Positions 7,568 through 19,937 of a stretch of 64,000 nucleotides of DNA are shown here, piece after piece. The stretch lies in contig NZ_CP063117.1 of NCBI RefSeq assembly GCF_014931375.1, positions 682,001 through 746,000 of the forward strand. Direction: 5' to 3'. Below the pieces are notes generated by a model, which was not told where the DNA came from, ran no database searches, and saw only the letters and a program-made list of their open reading frames with translations. Numbering within the stretch: the stretch's first letter is position 1; the number at the start of each line of letters is the position of its first letter. The translations under genes and the position numbers were made by a program. The DNA is from Haemophilus parainfluenzae. GTDB taxonomy: Bacteria > Pseudomonadota > Gammaproteobacteria > Enterobacterales > Pasteurellaceae.

Positions 7568-9259
7568 ATGGGATTATCGCCTAATATGTATCGTGATGTG
7601 GGTGATTTTTCACCTATCTCGACGGATGTGATTATCATTGGTGGTGGTGCAACAGGTGCGGGTATTGCTCGTGACTGTGCATTGCGTGGAATTAACTGTA
7701 TTTTATTAGAGCGTCGTGATATTGCGACAGGCGCAACAGGTCGTAACCATGGTTTGTTACATAGTGGTGCGCGTTATGCCGTAAACGATCAAGAATCAGC
7801 AGAAGAATGTATTAAAGAAAATAAAATTCTGCGCAATATCGCTCGTCACTGTGTGGATGAAACAGAAGGTTTATTTATTACCTTACCTGAAGATTCCCTT
7901 GATTATCAAAAAACCTTCATCGAAAGTTGTACCAAATCCGGTATTGAAGCTGTCGCCATTGATCCTAAACTAGCCCAAATTATGGAACCATCAGTAAACC
8001 CTGATTTAGTTGGTGCCGTTGTAGTGCCAGATGGTTCAATCGACCCTTTCCGTTTAACGGCTTCTAACGTGATGGATGCCACCGAAAATGGTGCGAAAAT
8101 GTTCACTTATTGCGAAGTGAAAAGCTTAATTCGCGAAGGTGGCAAAGTAATCGGTGTGGATGTTTACGATCACAAAAATCGCGTAAACCGTAAATTCTTT
8201 GCGCCATTAGTCGTCAATGCTGGTGGTATTTGGGGACAAGGCATCGCAGAATATGCGGATCTCAAAATCAAAATGTTCCCGGCAAAAGGTGCATTACTTG
8301 TCATGGGGCATCGTATCAACAAAATGGTGATTAACCGTTGCCGTAAACCGGCAGATGCGGATATTCTTGTACCGGGTGATACTATTTGCGTTATCGGTAC
8401 AACCTCTAGCCGTATTCCTTACGATCAAATTGACAACATGGAAGTGACTCCGGAAGAAGTGGATATCTTATTCCGTGAAGGGGAAAAACTCGCGCCGAGC
8501 TTGCGTCATACTCGTGTATTACGTGCTTATGCGGGCGTACGTCCGTTAGTAGCGTCTGATGATGACCCATCAGGTCGTAATGTGAGTCGTGGTATTGTGT
8601 TACTTGACCACGCAGAACGTGACGGCTTAGACGGCTTTATCACTATCACTGGCGGTAAATTAATGACTTACCGTTTAATGGCAGAATGGGCAACGGATCT
8701 CGTTTGTAAAAAACTCAACAAAACAGCACGTTGTACGACAGCTGAACGTCCATTGCCAGGTTCAAGCGAAAGCCGAGCAGAAACCAATCAGAAAGTCATT
8801 TCACTTCCAAGTCCGATTCGTTATTCAGCGGTGTATCGTCATGGTTCTCGTGCAACTCGTTTATTAGATAAAGAACGTCTTGATCGTTCAATGGTGTGTG
8901 AATGTGAAGCAGTAACAGCGGGTGAAGTCCGTTATGCTGTTGATGAATTAAATGTGAATAACTTAGTGGATTTACGTCGCCGTACTCGTGTGGGTATGGG
9001 GACTTGCCAAGCTGAGCTTTGCGCATGCCGTGCGGCGGGTTTAATGAACCGTTTTGAAGTGGCAACACCTCGTCAATCTACCACGCAATTAACCTCTTTC
9101 ATGGAAGAGCGTTGGCGCGGTATCGAGCCTATTGCATGGGGTGAAGCGATTCGTGAAGCCGAATTTACTTCATGGATGTATAGCAGTGTGTTGGGCTTAA
9201 ATGATGTTCAACCGCTTGAAATTGACAAACAGCAAGGGACGGATAACAATGAATTTTGA
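7568..9259 (+). CDS. glpA: Anaerobic glycerol-3-phosphate dehydrogenase subunit A
   Basis: GlpA is the FAD catalytic subunit oxidising glycerol-3-phosphate to dihydroxyacetone phosphate during anaerobic growth. An N-terminal dinucleotide fold ([17 protein letters not shown]) binds FAD. The C-terminal third has a BFD-like Cys cluster ([12 protein letters not shown] ... [11 protein letters not shown]) for an iron-sulfur centre. I chose ATG 7568 (563 residues) because TTTGGGGGT lies at the right distance. The earlier ATG at 7508 adds a hydrophobic stretch not typical of the family and has no Shine-Dalgarno. The end overlaps glpB by 11 bp, indicating coupled translation in glpABC. Confidence 0.95.
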   Translation: MGLSPNMYRDVGDFSPISTDVIIIGGGATGAGIARDCALRGINCILLERRDIATGATGRNHGLLHSGARYAVNDQESAEECIKENKILRNIARHCVDETEGLFITLPEDSLDYQKTFIESCTKSGIEAVAIDPKLAQIMEPSVNPDLVGAVVVPDGSIDPFRLTASNVMDATENGAKMFTYCEVKSLIREGGKVIGVDVYDHKNRVNRKFFAPLVVNAGGIWGQGIAEYADLKIKMFPAKGALLVMGHRINKMVINRCRKPADADILVPGDTICVIGTTSSRIPYDQIDNMEVTPEEVDILFREGEKLAPSLRHTRVLRAYAGVRPLVASDDDPSGRNVSRGIVLLDHAERDGLDGFITITGGKLMTYRLMAEWATDLVCKKLNKTARCTTAERPLPGSSESRAETNQKVISLPSPIRYSAVYRHGSRATRLLDKERLDRSMVCECEAVTAGEVRYAVDELNVNNLVDLRRRTRVGMGTCQAELCACRAAGLMNRFEVATPRQSTTQLTSFMEERWRGIEPIAWGEAIREAEFTSWMYSSVLGLNDVQPLEIDKQQGTDNNEF

Positions 9260-10538
9260 TGTAGTGATTATTGGTGGCGGCCTTGCAGGTTTAACTTGCG
9301 GCATCGTTCTACAAGAACAAGGCAAACGTTGTGTCATTATTAATAACGGCCAAGCGGCGATTGATTTTGCATCTGGCTCATTGGATTTATTAAGCCGTTT
9401 ACCAAATGGAGCGTTTGTTAAAAATATTCCTGAAAGTTTGACCGCACTTTCAGCTCAATTACCGCAACATCCATACAGCATTATGGGTGCAGAACGCGTA
9501 TTAGCGAAAGCGCAAGATTTCGAAAAATTAGCGGAGTCGTTAAATTTAGATTTAGTTGGCTCAAGTGCAGAAAATCATCTTCGCGTAACGGGTTTAGGTA
9601 GCTTACGTGGTGCATGGCTTTCACCAAATAGTGTGCCAACCGTACAAGGCGAAACGCCATTCCCGTATAAAAAAATTGCGGTTTTAGGCATTGAAGGCTA
9701 TCACGATTTCCAACCAGAATTATTGGCAGATAACCTTACACTCAATCCACAATTTGCTCATTGTGAAGTGAAAACGGGCTTTTTAAATATTCCTGAATTG
9801 GATCAGTTACGTGCCAATTCGCGTGAATTCCGCAGTGTGAACATTGCGCAAGTTTTAGAATATAAACTGAAATTTGATGATCTTGTGGCTGAAATGAAAG
9901 ACGCCGCGAAAGGTACAGAAGCGATTTTCTTACCCGCTTGTTTCGGTTTAGAAAATCAAGAGTTTATGGAGTCACTTCGTAAAGCAACTGGCTTGCCATT
10001 ATTTGAATTGCCAACTTTACCGCCTTCTTTATTAGGTATGCGTCAACGTATTCAATTACGCCATCGTTTTGAGAAATTAGGCGGATTAATGATGAATGGT
10101 GATAGCGCATTAAAAGCTCATTTTCATGGCAACAAAGTTCGTGCTATTCAAACGCGTTTGCACGAAGAGGAAGAAATCACGGCTGAGCATTTTGTCTTAG
10201 CTTCCGGCAGTTTCTTCAGTAAAGGTTTAGTCTCTGAATTCGATAAAATCTACGAGCCGGTATTCCATTCAGATATCATCGGTGTAGAAGGTTTTAACGA
10301 TACTGATCGCTTTACTTGGACTGATCATCGTTTCTCAAATCCACAACCGTACCAATCTGCGGGCGTGGCGATTAATGCGAAATGCCAAGTTCAAAAGGGC
10401 GGTCAATTTTTAACGAATTTATATGCAGTGGGTAATGTGATTGGTGGTTTCAATGCACTAGAACTCGGTTGTGGTTCAGGCGTGGCAGTGGTAACAGCGC
10501 TTGCTGTTGCTGATGAAATTCTTCACAACACACATTAA
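9249..10538 (+). CDS. glpB: Anaerobic glycerol-3-phosphate dehydrogenase subunit B
   Basis: GlpB is the flavin-containing second subunit that passes electrons from GlpA towards GlpC. The 429-residue product begins [19 protein letters not shown], a clean Rossmann motif, and ends with a second FAD-contact region ([21 protein letters not shown]). ATG 9249 is preceded by AAGGGA inside the end of glpA, so the overlap supports translational coupling. An uptake signal (9441-9449) lies in the coding sequence. Length fits E. coli GlpB (about 419). Confidence 0.95.
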   Translation: MNFDVVIIGGGLAGLTCGIVLQEQGKRCVIINNGQAAIDFASGSLDLLSRLPNGAFVKNIPESLTALSAQLPQHPYSIMGAERVLAKAQDFEKLAESLNLDLVGSSAENHLRVTGLGSLRGAWLSPNSVPTVQGETPFPYKKIAVLGIEGYHDFQPELLADNLTLNPQFAHCEVKTGFLNIPELDQLRANSREFRSVNIAQVLEYKLKFDDLVAEMKDAAKGTEAIFLPACFGLENQEFMESLRKATGLPLFELPTLPPSLLGMRQRIQLRHRFEKLGGLMMNGDSALKAHFHGNKVRAIQTRLHEEEEITAEHFVLASGSFFSKGLVSEFDKIYEPVFHSDIIGVEGFNDTDRFTWTDHRFSNPQPYQSAGVAINAKCQVQKGGQFLTNLYAVGNVIGGFNALELGCGSGVAVVTALAVADEILHNTH

Positions 10539-10547
10539 GGAGGCGTT

Positions 10548-11825
10548 ATGAACATTCAACAATTAATTGAAAATGCAAAACAATCCCTTAATGCACCACA
10601 GCATCATCATGCTTTTGATGAAAGTTTTGAGAGCTGCATTAAATGTACGGCGTGTACAGCAGTGTGTCCGGTTTCGCGTCAAAATCCAAACTATCCGGGT
10701 CCAAAACAATCAGGCCCGGATGGTGAGCGTTTACGCTTAAAATCAGCCGAGCTTTATGATGAAGCATTGAAATACTGCACTAACTGTAAACGTTGTGAAA
10801 TTGCGTGTCCGTCTGATGTAAAAATTGGTGACATTATCGTTCGCGCAAGAAACAAATACCTTGCTCAACAACACAAACCAGCCGTGCAAAAATTACGTGA
10901 TGCGATTTTAAGTAACACCGATATTATGGGGTCACTTAATACACCACTTGCGCCGATTGTTAATACCATCACCGGTTTGAAAGCAACAAAATTTGTGTTG
11001 GAAAAAGCGTTAAAAATCAGCCGTCATCGTACGTTACCAAAATATTCCTTTGGTACGTTCCGTAGCTGGTATATGAAGAAAATGGTGGAAAGCCAACAAA
11101 AATTTGAACGCAAAGTGGCGTATTATCACGGCTGTTATGTGAACTACAATAATCCACAATTAGGTAAAGAATTTATTCAAGTGTTCAATGCTATGGACAT
11201 TGGTGTGGTGTTATTGGAAAAAGAAAAATGCTGTGGTTTGCCATTGAGCGTGAACCAATTCCCAGAACGTGCGAAAAAAATCGCACAATTTAATACCGAT
11301 TACATCAGCAAAATGGTGGATGAAAATGGCTTAGATGTGATCAGTGAAGCATCAAGTTGTTCCCTAAATTTACGTGATGAATATCATCATATTTTAGGTA
11401 TCGACAATGCCAAGGTTCGTCCGCATATTCACATGGTTACACCATTCTTATATCAACTCTTTAAAGAAGGTAAAACCTTACCACTTAAACCACTCAAATT
11501 GCGTGTGGCTTATCACACTGCATGTCACGTGGATAAAGCAGGTTGGGCACCATACACCTTGGAAGTGTTAAAACAAATTCCAGGTTTAGAAGTTGTGATG
11601 TTACCATCACAATGTTGTGGTATTGCAGGAACATACGGTTTCAAAGAAGAAAACTACGAGGTTTCCCAATCTATCGGTAAAAACTTATTCGATAACATCA
11701 ATGCAGGTGGATTTGATTACGTGATTTCTGAATGCCAAACTTGTAAATGGCAGATCGATATGTCATCTAACGTGACTTGTATCCATCCATTGACGTTATT
11801 GTGTATGTCGATGAATCAAGCTTAG
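10548..11825 (+). CDS. glpC: Anaerobic glycerol-3-phosphate dehydrogenase subunit C
   Basis: GlpC is the iron-sulfur subunit that links GlpAB to the membrane quinone pool. Two ferredoxin-type clusters are visible near the N terminus (CIKCTACTAVCP and CTNCKRCEIACPSD). Two CCG-type cysteine repeats follow, around CCGLPLSVNQF and CCGIAGTYGF, as in heterodisulfide-reductase-like proteins. The 425-residue length exceeds E. coli GlpC (396) slightly. Shine-Dalgarno GGAGG lies 9 bp after glpB. It is the last gene of the operon, closed by a terminator. Confidence 0.95.
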   Translation: MNIQQLIENAKQSLNAPQHHHAFDESFESCIKCTACTAVCPVSRQNPNYPGPKQSGPDGERLRLKSAELYDEALKYCTNCKRCEIACPSDVKIGDIIVRARNKYLAQQHKPAVQKLRDAILSNTDIMGSLNTPLAPIVNTITGLKATKFVLEKALKISRHRTLPKYSFGTFRSWYMKKMVESQQKFERKVAYYHGCYVNYNNPQLGKEFIQVFNAMDIGVVLLEKEKCCGLPLSVNQFPERAKKIAQFNTDYISKMVDENGLDVISEASSCSLNLRDEYHHILGIDNAKVRPHIHMVTPFLYQLFKEGKTLPLKPLKLRVAYHTACHVDKAGWAPYTLEVLKQIPGLEVVMLPSQCCGIAGTYGFKEENYEVSQSIGKNLFDNINAGGFDYVISECQTCKWQIDMSSNVTCIHPLTLLCMSMNQA

Positions 11826-11827
11826 TG

Positions 11828-11870
11828 AAAAGAGCGGAAACTGATAAAAAAGTGACCGCTCTTTTTGTTA
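11828..11870 (+). terminator. Terminator after glpC with GAGCGG-variant arms
   Basis: AAAGAGCGG pairs with CCGCTCTTT around a long loop containing an AAAAAAG run, followed by TTTG. Both arms carry A where the uptake signal has T (GAGCGG instead of GTGCGG). Confidence 0.65.
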
Positions 11871-11895
11871 TTCAATCCAATATGGAGAATTAATT

Positions 11896-12987
11896 ATGCA
11901 AAAAATCTTCAAGGTTTCTTTACTTGCTGTGCTTTCATCTCTTGCAGTAAACAGCTTCGCCAGCACGGCAGAAGTGAAAGTGCTTGAGCCTCAATTAAAT
12001 TATCAACAACTTCTTACTCAAAGACAGGTTGTGGATGAGTTGCTTGAACAAGCGGTGAAAATCCAAAACTCACCGGCTCGTGTTTCAAATGCAGGTTTTA
12101 CCGCGAAACTTCCTTCCAATATGGAGCGTATTGCGGATCTTTTATTAGAAGCGTATAAGCTTGAGCCTTATCGTGTGGATTTTTTGTTTGGTGCAGCGAA
12201 TGCCAATATTTATAACGGTAATACAGATAAAGCCATTGAGCTTTACCAAAAAGTGCTTGATGTGGCGCCAGATGATGTGAAAGCACACACTTACTTGGCC
12301 GCATGGAATCGTTTTAAAGGCGATCAAGCGGAAGCGACAAAACATTTAGAACGCTTAAAACAACTTTCACCTGAAAGTGCGAGCAAATTAGAGAAAGTTT
12401 TTGCCGTAATTGACAAAGCAGCTAATCAACCAATTACCGACAAACTCGAAACCAAGTTACCAGAGCAATCGGCGATTATTACATTGGGCTATGCGTTAAA
12501 TCCAGACGGCAGCATGCATGATATTTTAGTGCAACGTTTAGAAAAAACCTTAGAAATTGCGAATCAAAATCCAGATGCGTTAATTATTGTGACAGGCGGT
12601 GTGCCGCAAAACAATAAAACAGAAGGGGATTTGATGAAACAATGGTTGATTGAGAAAGGCGTTGATGCAAGCCGTATTTATTCTGATAACTATGCACGTT
12701 CAACAGTCGAAAATGCGCTTTTCTCTCGTTACTCTTTAGCGAAACACAAAATCAAACATGCCGTGTTGATTAGCTCAGGTAGCCATGTTCGTCGTGGACA
12801 AGCATTATTTGAAATTGCCACACAAGAATCCGGTCCACAAGGTCTTGTAATTGAAACGGTCGCCGCATTAGATAAACCGTTAGATCAGTTACAAAAAATT
12901 ACGGAGAAAGACTTGCTGGGTATTTATCGCGATAGCTTAAAAACCATGGGATTGCCAATGTTTAACAGTGGGGCATTACAAGATTAA
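11896..12987 (+). CDS. Periplasmic TPR protein with a YdcF/SanA-type DUF218 domain
   Basis: This 363-residue exported protein has a signal peptide (about residues 1-22, ending SFAS). It is followed by TPR-like helices (about 85-160, including DFLFGAANANIYNGNTDKAIELYQKVLDVAPD as two helices of a repeat). The DUF218 domain spans about 190-340: IITLGYALNPDGS, IVTGGVPQNNKTEGDLMKQWLIEKGVDASRI, ARSTVENALFS and AVLISSGSHVRRGQALFE. DUF218 proteins such as SanA, YdcF and ElyC affect envelope integrity, but the reaction is unknown. It has its own Shine-Dalgarno (GGAGA) 70 bp after glpC and is separated from it by a terminator, so it is probably not part of the glp operon. Confidence 0.8.
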   Translation: MQKIFKVSLLAVLSSLAVNSFASTAEVKVLEPQLNYQQLLTQRQVVDELLEQAVKIQNSPARVSNAGFTAKLPSNMERIADLLLEAYKLEPYRVDFLFGAANANIYNGNTDKAIELYQKVLDVAPDDVKAHTYLAAWNRFKGDQAEATKHLERLKQLSPESASKLEKVFAVIDKAANQPITDKLETKLPEQSAIITLGYALNPDGSMHDILVQRLEKTLEIANQNPDALIIVTGGVPQNNKTEGDLMKQWLIEKGVDASRIYSDNYARSTVENALFSRYSLAKHKIKHAVLISSGSHVRRGQALFEIATQESGPQGLVIETVAALDKPLDQLQKITEKDLLGIYRDSLKTMGLPMFNSGALQD

Positions 12988-13003
12988 TTAATTTCCTAAA
13001 AAC

Positions 13004-13036
13004 AAAAGTGCGGTGAAATTTCACCGCACTTTTTTA
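13004..13036. terminator. Bidirectional terminator made of an inverted uptake-sequence pair
   Basis: AAAAGTGCGGTGAAA pairs with TTTCACCGCACTTTT, with T's on one side and A's on the other. It lies between the convergent DUF218 gene and asnA. Confidence 0.85.
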
Positions 13037-13049
13037 TTTTCTCTTTTGA

Positions 13050-14042
13050 TTAAAGAATATGTTGATATTGTTCTAACATTTCTTTTGGCCATACGCTTGA
13101 TTGCACTTCACCAATGTGTTTTTTGTGAAGTAAAAGCATTGCCATACGAGATTGACCGATACCGCCACCGATAGTGAGAGGTAATTTACCGTTTAATAAA
13201 TCTTGGTGCCAATCCATTTTTAAGCGATCTTCATCACCGGTTAAACTAACTTGTAAACGTAACGCGGATTCATCCACACGAATACCCATTGAAGAAAGCT
13301 CAAATGCTTTACCTAACTCAGCGTTCCACACCAAAATATCACCGTTTAAGCCTTTGTAGCCGTTTTCAGATTCTGTTGTCCAGTCATCGTAGTCTGGGGC
13401 ACGGCCATCATGTGGTTTACCGTCTGACAATTTGCCACCGATACCAATTAAGAACACGGCGCCATATTCTTTACAAATGGCGTTTTCACGCTCTTTGCTT
13501 GAAAGATCTGGGTAGCGTTTCACTAAATCTTCACTGTGAACGAAGGTGATTTCTTTTGGCAAGCTTGATGGGATATCAAAGCGAGCTTCTACGGCTAATT
13601 CAGTTAAACGGATTGCACGATAGATAGAACGTACCGTTTCTTTTAAATAAGCAAAGTTACGGCGACCTTCAGGAATCACTTTTTCCCAGTCCCATTGGTC
13701 CACATAAACAGAGTGAGTTTGATCCAATGAATCTTCATCTGGACGTAATGCTTTCATATGAACAAATAAGCCTTCACCTTCTTTAAAGTGGAAACGAGCG
13801 AGAGTATGGCGTTTCCATTTAGCCAATGAGTGAACCACTTCATAAACCGCATTTGGGATACATTTCACGTTTACTTGAACAGCTTTCTCAATGCCTGATA
13901 AGTTATCTTGCATACCGTTACCAACTTCACTAAGGATTGGACCTTGTACTTCGATAATGCCAAGTTGTTCAATCAAGTTTTGAGTAAAGGTGTTCTTCAC
14001 AAAGCTAATTTCTTGTTGTTGTAAAATAAACGTCTTTTTCAT
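13050..14042 (-). CDS. asnA: Aspartate-ammonia ligase (asparagine synthetase A)
   Basis: AsnA makes asparagine from aspartate, ammonia and ATP through an aspartyl-adenylate; it has a class II aminoacyl-tRNA-synthetase fold. The 330-residue product, starting [19 protein letters not shown], matches the family length. Family blocks include [51 protein letters not shown], and GGGIGQSR near the C terminus. I chose ATG 14042, behind AAGAAGGA, over an upstream in-frame ATG that adds 17 residues absent from the family. It diverges from asnC, its usual activator gene. Confidence 0.96.
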   Translation of the reverse strand: MKKTFILQQQEISFVKNTFTQNLIEQLGIIEVQGPILSEVGNGMQDNLSGIEKAVQVNVKCIPNAVYEVVHSLAKWKRHTLARFHFKEGEGLFVHMKALRPDEDSLDQTHSVYVDQWDWEKVIPEGRRNFAYLKETVRSIYRAIRLTELAVEARFDIPSSLPKEITFVHSEDLVKRYPDLSSKERENAICKEYGAVFLIGIGGKLSDGKPHDGRAPDYDDWTTESENGYKGLNGDILVWNAELGKAFELSSMGIRVDESALRLQVSLTGDEDRLKMDWHQDLLNGKLPLTIGGGIGQSRMAMLLLHKKHIGEVQSSVWPKEMLEQYQHIL

Positions 14043-14198
14043 ATTTATCCTTCTTTTTATAATAACTGGTAAGATTTGTTGAGCATTATTCAATAAAATG
14101 ACAAATTATTTCAAGTAATTTCTTTACATTGTTTTAAATGTTGAATATTATCAAAAATAAATAAGATATTTTGAAAAAGATCTAATAAGGAGTGTTTT

Positions 14199-14651
14199 AT
14201 GAACAATATCGATACACTTGATCGCCAAATTCTCCGTGTGCTGACTAAAGATGCTCGTACACCTTATGCAGAAATGGCCAAAAACTTTGGCGTGAGCCCG
14301 GGGACAATTCATGTTCGTGTAGAGAAAATGCGTCAGTCTGGCCTGATTGAAGGCACAAAAGCGATTATTGATGAGCGTAAGTTGGGTTACGATGTGTGTT
14401 GCTTTATTGGCATTATTTTGAAAAGTGCAAAAGATTATGAAAAAGTGATTAAAAAGCTAGACACCTTTGATGAAGTGGTGGAAGCCTATTACACCACGGG
14501 AAATTATTCTATTTTTATCAAAGTGATGACACACACCATTGCTGAATTACATTCCGTGCTGGCGACTAAGATCCAGTTAATTGATGAGATTCAATCAACG
14601 GAAACCTTGATTTCCATGCAAAATCCTATTTTACGAGACATTAAACCTTAA
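14199..14651 (+). CDS. asnC: Lrp/AsnC-family regulator AsnC
   Basis: AsnC activates asnA and represses itself in response to asparagine. The 150-residue protein has an N-terminal winged helix-turn-helix (IDTLDRQILRVLTKDARTPYAEMAKNFGVSPGTIHVRVEKM as successive helices) and a C-terminal RAM ligand domain (about residues 65-145). Shine-Dalgarno AAGGAG fixes the start. Divergent arrangement with asnA over a 156-bp AT-rich gap is the classical layout, and the gap presumably holds the AsnC sites. Confidence 0.94.
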   Translation: MNNIDTLDRQILRVLTKDARTPYAEMAKNFGVSPGTIHVRVEKMRQSGLIEGTKAIIDERKLGYDVCCFIGIILKSAKDYEKVIKKLDTFDEVVEAYYTTGNYSIFIKVMTHTIAELHSVLATKIQLIDEIQSTETLISMQNPILRDIKP

Positions 14652-14667
14652 ATGTCATCGAAACAAT

Positions 14668-14700
14668 AAAGGCGTGTTTGATACACGCCTTTGCTTTTTT
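14668..14700 (+). terminator. Terminator of asnC
   Basis: AAAGGCGTGT pairs with ACACGCCTTT around TTGAT and is followed by GC and six or more T's. Confidence 0.85.
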
Positions 14701-14703
14701 TGA

Positions 14704-15999
14704 TTAACGATAACGATCGAGGAATTTGTAATAGAGTACGCCGATCTTGGTGGCTAAGTTTTTGAGGGATTTTCCACCGTAAAACGAAGGCACTTTCAAT
14801 CCTTCAAAAATTCTCAAACGTTCGTCATTGCCTAAAATCGCTTCGGCAATAATGCGTCCAGCAAGTCCAGTGAGTGCGACACCGTGTCCAGAATAGCCTT
14901 GAGCAAAATAAATGTGCGGTGAGATACGCCCGAAATGTGGGCTTGCGTTGAGTGTCATATCAATCGGTCCAGCCCAGCCATAGTCAATTTTGACGTTTTC
15001 CAATTGAGGGAAAACATGCAACATATTGCCACGCATAATTTTTACCATATCTTTTTCAGAACTCGAGTCACTACCAAATAACAAACGGTTATCCGCACTC
15101 AAACGATAGTAATCGAGCAAGATATTATTATCACAAACAGACATGCCATTATTGATCACGGAATCAGCTGTAGCTTGATCTAAGGGTTCGGTCGCAATAA
15201 TAAAGCTTTCTACTGGCAAAATTTTACGATTAATGCCTCGATGAATGGATTTTGGTAGCGCATCAATATAAGCGTTGGTGGCTAAAATAACGTCTTGAGA
15301 AATGACCGCACTTTTATCGGTTTTAACTTCAATACAACCTGATTTTTCCACTAAATCCACAACGGGTGATTGCTCGTAAATCTGCACGCCCAAATCTAAG
15401 CAGGCTTTTGCTAAGCCTAAGCAATAGTTTAATGGGTGTAAGTGGCCAGAATTGCTATCGTATAAACCGCCTACATAAATATCACTGCCTAGATGTTGTT
15501 TCAGTTTGGCCTTATCCCAAAGTTGCATTTTGTCATAGCCAAAAGTCGCGTGGCTGGCTTTTTCCATTTCAATGAGATCGTCCATTCGACGTTCATTTAA
15601 CGCCAATGTGGCATAGCCTTTTTTCCAATCGCATTGAATACCATATTTCGCAATGCGTTCATCAATAATATCAATGGCTTCTAGCGACATATTCCAAAGT
15701 TGTTTCGCTTTATCAAAGCCTACTTGAGCAATATATTCATCAATGCCTTCTTCAAAACCGTTGATGGCTTGACCGCCACTTCTACCAGATGCACCAAATC
15801 CGACTCGCGCGCCTTCTAGCACAATCACTTTTTTGCCTTTTTCTGCTAATTCAAGGGCAGCAGATAAGCCAAAGAAACCCGCACCGATGACACAAACATC
15901 CGCTTCTTCTTGCTGAGAGAGAGGCGGCAGTTCAAAGGTTTGATTCCGACTATCGAGATAATAAGATTTGACGTGTTCTTGATGAGCAAATTCGAGCAT
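14704..15999 (-). CDS. FAD-dependent amine oxidoreductase, PuuB/OrdL-like (DAO family)
   Basis: A 431-residue flavoprotein of the D-amino-acid-oxidase superfamily. The dinucleotide motif DVCVIGAGFFGLSAALELAEKGKKV begins near residue 35 and is followed by the PuuB-type RVGFGASGRSGGQAING. Further matches to gamma-glutamylputrescine oxidase include SGHLHPLNYCLGLA, LLDYYRLSADNRLLFGSD and YFAQGYSGHGVALTGLAGRIIAEA. It probably oxidises a polyamine derivative or another secondary amine, producing an aldehyde and hydrogen peroxide. ATG 15999 fits the family start; an upstream in-frame ATG adds 22 unrelated residues. It diverges from a PotD-like polyamine binding protein, which supports a polyamine role. 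The exact substrate is inferred. Confidence 0.82.
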   Translation of the reverse strand: MLEFAHQEHVKSYYLDSRNQTFELPPLSQQEEADVCVIGAGFFGLSAALELAEKGKKVIVLEGARVGFGASGRSGGQAINGFEEGIDEYIAQVGFDKAKQLWNMSLEAIDIIDERIAKYGIQCDWKKGYATLALNERRMDDLIEMEKASHATFGYDKMQLWDKAKLKQHLGSDIYVGGLYDSNSGHLHPLNYCLGLAKACLDLGVQIYEQSPVVDLVEKSGCIEVKTDKSAVISQDVILATNAYIDALPKSIHRGINRKILPVESFIIATEPLDQATADSVINNGMSVCDNNILLDYYRLSADNRLLFGSDSSSEKDMVKIMRGNMLHVFPQLENVKIDYGWAGPIDMTLNASPHFGRISPHIYFAQGYSGHGVALTGLAGRIIAEAILGNDERLRIFEGLKVPSFYGGKSLKNLATKIGVLYYKFLDRYR

Positions 16000-16157
16000 A
16001 GTTGATGACTGATTAACATAAAATAGAGATGAGAGAAATCTTACCCTGATGGGAAAATATGTCAAACCTTTTGCAAAAAAGGTGCTATACTCCCCAAGTT
16101 TACATAGGTAAACGATTGCTTAAGGTTTGTTTTGATTGTCCTGAGGAGGTCAATAAA

Positions 16158-17213
16158 TTGAAAAAAAATGCTGTTCAATACATTAAATCTCTTTGTCTGT
16201 CTGCCGTCGCATTCGTCGCAACCTCTGCGGCATTTGCTGCTGAAAAACTTTATGTTTATAACTGGACTGACTATGTGCCATCTAATTTGGTTGCGGAATT
16301 TACCAAAGAAACCGGCATTGAAGTGATTTATTCAACATTTGAAAGTAATGAAGAAATGTATGCTAAATTGAAGCTGACCTCTAGTACAGGTAGTGGTTAT
16401 GATTTAGTTTTCCCATCAAGCTATTACGTCAATAAAATGGCGAAAGAAGACATGTTACAAGAGCTTGATCACAGCAAATTAAGTAATTTTAAACAAATTC
16501 CAGCAAATTTATTAAACAAGGAATTTGACCCAAATAACAAATATTCTCTGCCTTACGTTTATGGCTTAACCGGTATCGGCGTGAATGCGGATGATATTGA
16601 CCCAAGCAAAATTACGAGTTGGGCTGATTTATGGAACCCAGAATTTAAAGGCAAGGTATTATTAACCAGTGATGCGCGTGAAGTGTTCCACATTGCATTA
16701 CTTTTAGATGGCAAATCACCCAATACCACGAATGAAGAAGACATTAAAGCGGCTTATGAGCGCTTAGTGAAATTATTACCAAATGTGGTGACCTTTAACT
16801 CTGACTCGCCAGAAGTGCCGTTTGTTCAAGGTGAAGCTTCTATCGGTATGTTATGGAATGGTTCGGCTTATTTAGCACACAAAGAAAATCCAAGTATCCA
16901 ATTTGTGTATCCAAAAGAAGGCGCGATTTTCTGGATGGATAACTACGCGATTCCAAAAGGTGCGAAAAATACAGAGGGCGCTTATAAATTTATCGACTTC
17001 TTACTTCGTCCTGAAAATGCGAAATTAGTGGTTGAAAAAATGGGCTTCTCAATGCCAAATGAAGGCGTGAAAGCGTTACTTTCACCTGAAATGGCGAATA
17101 ACCCAACCTTGTTCCCATCTGCTGAAAACATTGAAAAAGGCATTATGCAAGGCGATGTGGGTGAAGCAGTGGACATTTACGAAAAATATTGGAATAAATT
17201 AAAAACCAATTAA
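16158..17213 (+). CDS. potD: Spermidine/putrescine-binding periplasmic protein (TTG start)
   Basis: This 351-residue solute-binding protein captures polyamines for an ABC importer. A signal peptide (about residues 1-27, ending AAFAAE) is followed by [24 protein letters not shown], hallmark of the PotD/PotF family. Polyamine-pocket segments include [20 protein letters not shown] and [12 protein letters not shown] chose TTG 16158 because GAGGAGG sits 8 bp before it, and the signal peptide then has normal length; an upstream ATG at 16059 adds a Cys-rich stretch and has no Shine-Dalgarno. No potABC genes are adjacent, so this is probably a second binding protein using a transporter encoded elsewhere. 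Confidence 0.9.
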   Translation: MKKNAVQYIKSLCLSAVAFVATSAAFAAEKLYVYNWTDYVPSNLVAEFTKETGIEVIYSTFESNEEMYAKLKLTSSTGSGYDLVFPSSYYVNKMAKEDMLQELDHSKLSNFKQIPANLLNKEFDPNNKYSLPYVYGLTGIGVNADDIDPSKITSWADLWNPEFKGKVLLTSDAREVFHIALLLDGKSPNTTNEEDIKAAYERLVKLLPNVVTFNSDSPEVPFVQGEASIGMLWNGSAYLAHKENPSIQFVYPKEGAIFWMDNYAIPKGAKNTEGAYKFIDFLLRPENAKLVVEKMGFSMPNEGVKALLSPEMANNPTLFPSAENIEKGIMQGDVGEAVDIYEKYWNKLKTN

Positions 17214-17227
17214 TCAAATATTGATGA

Positions 17228-17256
17228 AAAGTGCGGTGAATTTGACCGCACTTTTG
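17228..17256. terminator. Uptake-sequence pair terminator after potD
   Basis: AAGTGCGGT (17229-17237) and ACCGCACTT (17245-17253) form a tight hairpin ending in TTTTG. The PACE gene starts 23 bp later. Confidence 0.8.
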
Positions 17257-17274
17257 CTTTGTAAAGGATGACAA

Positions 17275-17688
17275 ATGAGTTTTCTTGAGCGACTTTTTCA
17301 TGCAATCTTGTTTGAAACCACGGTTGTGTTGCTTTCTGTTTTCGCTTTGTATTTCTTTACAGAAGAAAGTGTTTCTATTCTCTTTGGGTCCATGGTACTG
17401 GTTTCCTTAACCGCCATGCTATGGAACCTCGTCTTTAATTATTTTCTTGATAAAGTCTTTACGGGGCCGCGAGAAAAGCGAGGCGTCATATTTCGTACTT
17501 TACATGCCATTTCATTTGAGGGCGGTTTGCTTATTTTCACCGTGCCGATCATTGCTTACTTTTTAAAAGTGGATTGGATAACGGCTTTTATGATGGATTT
17601 CAGCTTAACGGTGATGGTGACCGTTTATACCTTTATTTTTAATTGGGTGTATGATCATGCGCGATTGCTGTTTATTAAGCGTGAATGA
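17275..17688 (+). CDS. PACE-family efflux transporter
   Basis: A 137-residue inner-membrane protein with four hydrophobic segments arranged as two similar halves. The signature RxxHaxxFE occurs twice: RLFHAILFE (residues 6-14, with the acidic residue known to be needed in AceI) and RTLHAISFE in the second half. Also visible is WNLVFNYFLDKVF, mirrored by FNWVYDHAR. PACE proteins (AceI type) export cationic biocides such as chlorhexidine, and short diamines including cadaverine and putrescine. The gene lies directly after potD, with a Shine-Dalgarno (AAAGGAT) and the same direction, so a link to polyamine homeostasis is possible but not shown. Confidence 0.85.
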   Translation: MSFLERLFHAILFETTVVLLSVFALYFFTEESVSILFGSMVLVSLTAMLWNLVFNYFLDKVFTGPREKRGVIFRTLHAISFEGGLLIFTVPIIAYFLKVDWITAFMMDFSLTVMVTVYTFIFNWVYDHARLLFIKRE

Positions 17689-17713
17689 TGCAATAGGTAA
17701 GAGAAGAAAGAAA

Positions 17714-17756
17714 AAAGTGCGGTCAAAATCTAAAATGTTTTTGACCGCACTTTGAC
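17714..17756. terminator. Bidirectional uptake-sequence pair terminator
   Basis: AAGTGCGGTCAAAA (from 17715) pairs with TTTTGACCGCACTT (to 17752), with A and T runs outside. It separates the convergent PACE gene and purB. Confidence 0.85.
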
Positions 17757-17789
17757 TTTTTAGGGCATGAAAAGCTGCCCTTTTCTTTA

Positions 17790-19797
<2,008 letters not shown>

Positions 19798-19937
19798 TGG
19801 GATTATAAATTGTGAGCTGCAGAAATTTTTGGCGTAATATAGCATTTTTACACATTGTTTTGAACTCAATCATTAAAAAACGCCCTATCTTTTGTTATCA
19901 TAGCGCCAATTCAGTTTACAGAATAAAAGGATAACCA

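Noticed and set aside
16059-16157. Upstream ATG for PotD
   Set aside because: It adds a Cys-containing stretch before the signal peptide and has no ribosome-binding site. TTG 16158 is preceded by GAGGAGG.
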